From the NCBI GenBank assembly GCA_902798605.1, contig CADBXH010000111.1:1-5542 (forward strand): a DNA stretch of 5,542 nucleotides. Direction: 5' to 3'. Of the stretch, positions 5,396 through 5,542 are shown piece after piece (position 1 is the first letter of the stretch; each line of letters opens with the position of its first letter). A model generated the notes under the pieces. The model was not told where the DNA came from. It did no database searches and saw nothing but the letters and a program-made list of their open reading frames with translations. The stretch comes from an uncultured Ruminococcus sp. Its GTDB lineage: Bacteria; Bacillota_A; Clostridia; Oscillospirales; Acutalibacteraceae. A program made the position numbers and the translations under genes.

Positions 5396-5440
5396 ATGAC
5401 AAGTAACGGGTCTTTTGGTTACCCGAAAGAAAGGAATTGA
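5396..5440 (+). CDS. Possible 14-residue leader ORF upstream of the helix-turn-helix gene
   Basis: An ATG at 5396 opens a 14-codon frame (MTSNGSFGYPKERN) that stops at 5438-5440, three bases before the TTG of the next gene. GGGGGAAGG lies about 11 nt upstream, a bit far but purine-rich. Its last codons (AAA GAA AGG) double as the ribosome binding site of the next gene, so translation of this ORF could be coupled to it. The stretch also holds two mutually exclusive small stems: CGGGT (5407-5411) with ACCCG (5421-5425), and GTAAC (5403-5407) with GTTAC (5418-5422). It may be a regulatory leader peptide, or a chance frame. Confidence 0.35.
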   Translation: MTSNGSFGYPKERN

Positions 5441-5443
5441 AAC

Positions 5444-5542
5444 TTGGATTTTAAATCCTATGATGAACTACCTTTGTTCATCGACGCAAAAACCGTCTCG
5501 AGCGTGCTCGGCATCTCGCGCTCGGGAGCGTATGAATTGATG
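5444..5542 (+). CDS. Excisionase-type helix-turn-helix protein, 5' end only
   Basis: Thirty-three residues are visible before the window ends. The frame begins with a TTG at 5444, because an in-frame TGA sits at 5438-5440 and no ATG is available until 5540. AAAGGA (5430-5435) lies 8 nt upstream. The start of the protein is hydrophilic (DFKSYDELPLF), followed by IDAKTVSSVLGISRSGAYELM (about 13-33), which matches the first helix-turn-helix of small MerR/excisionase-like DNA-binding proteins ('AKTVAxxLGISRSxAYELM' type). In Firmicutes these proteins, about 60-75 residues, usually sit in integrative or conjugative elements and plasmids, often next to an integrase, where they direct excision or control transcription. 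This gene is the clearest sign that the right edge lies in a mobile element. The integrase is not in view. Confidence 0.8.
   Translation, partial: MDFKSYDELPLFIDAKTVSSVLGISRSGAYELM

Overview
The window looks like a chromosomal segment of a low- to mid-GC Firmicute, most likely a gut-type Clostridia (Ruminococcus/Oscillospiraceae-like). The reasons are strong AGGAGG-type ribosome binding sites, a sigma-A-type promoter with a perfect TTGACA box, GTG and TTG starts, a butanol-dehydrogenase-type iron alcohol dehydrogenase, a split short-chain chromate transporter and a Clostridia-style helix-turn-helix 'excisionase' gene. The taxonomic call is inference from style and families, not from a marker gene.

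Left half (1-2928, minus strand): one compact, probably single-promoter operon read right to left. It starts at a good promoter (2977-3004) and encodes the two halves of a short-chain CHR-family transporter (2928-2374 and 2377-1808, joined by an ATGA overlap), then an iron-dependent alcohol dehydrogenase (1759-566), then a GTG-started multi-pass membrane protein of unknown function (563 to beyond the left edge). The last gene begins 2 nt after the dehydrogenase stop. Only the transporter pair and the dehydrogenase have recognisable families; why they are linked is not evident.

Middle (2929-3445): a 500-base divergent intergenic region without a convincing gene. It holds the minus-strand promoter, three copies of an 11-bp word (TGAGAGATGAA and its complement) just upstream of it, several nested inverted repeats including a terminator-like hairpin, and an AT-rich stretch with candidate plus-strand promoters.

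Right half (3446-5268, plus strand): three genes, each with a good ribosome binding site: an ankyrin-like acidic protein, a single-pass membrane protein with a long Ser-rich linker and an acidic Tyr-rich tail, and a two-TM zinc-ribbon protein. None has a known function. The last two look like a membrane-associated pair. The zinc-ribbon gene ends inside a perfect 11-bp inverted repeat.

Right edge (5288-5542): small hairpins, a possible 14-codon leader ORF, and the start of a TTG-initiated helix-turn-helix gene of the excisionase type. This suggests that the window enters a mobile or integrative element here, with the junction somewhere between about 5258 and 5440. No rRNA, tRNA, CRISPR array or intact transposase is visible. 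The most distinctive unexplained signals are the repeat cluster at 3021-3077, the nested inverted repeats at 3294-3393, and the putative element boundary at 5258-5444. No complete new system can be demonstrated from this window alone.
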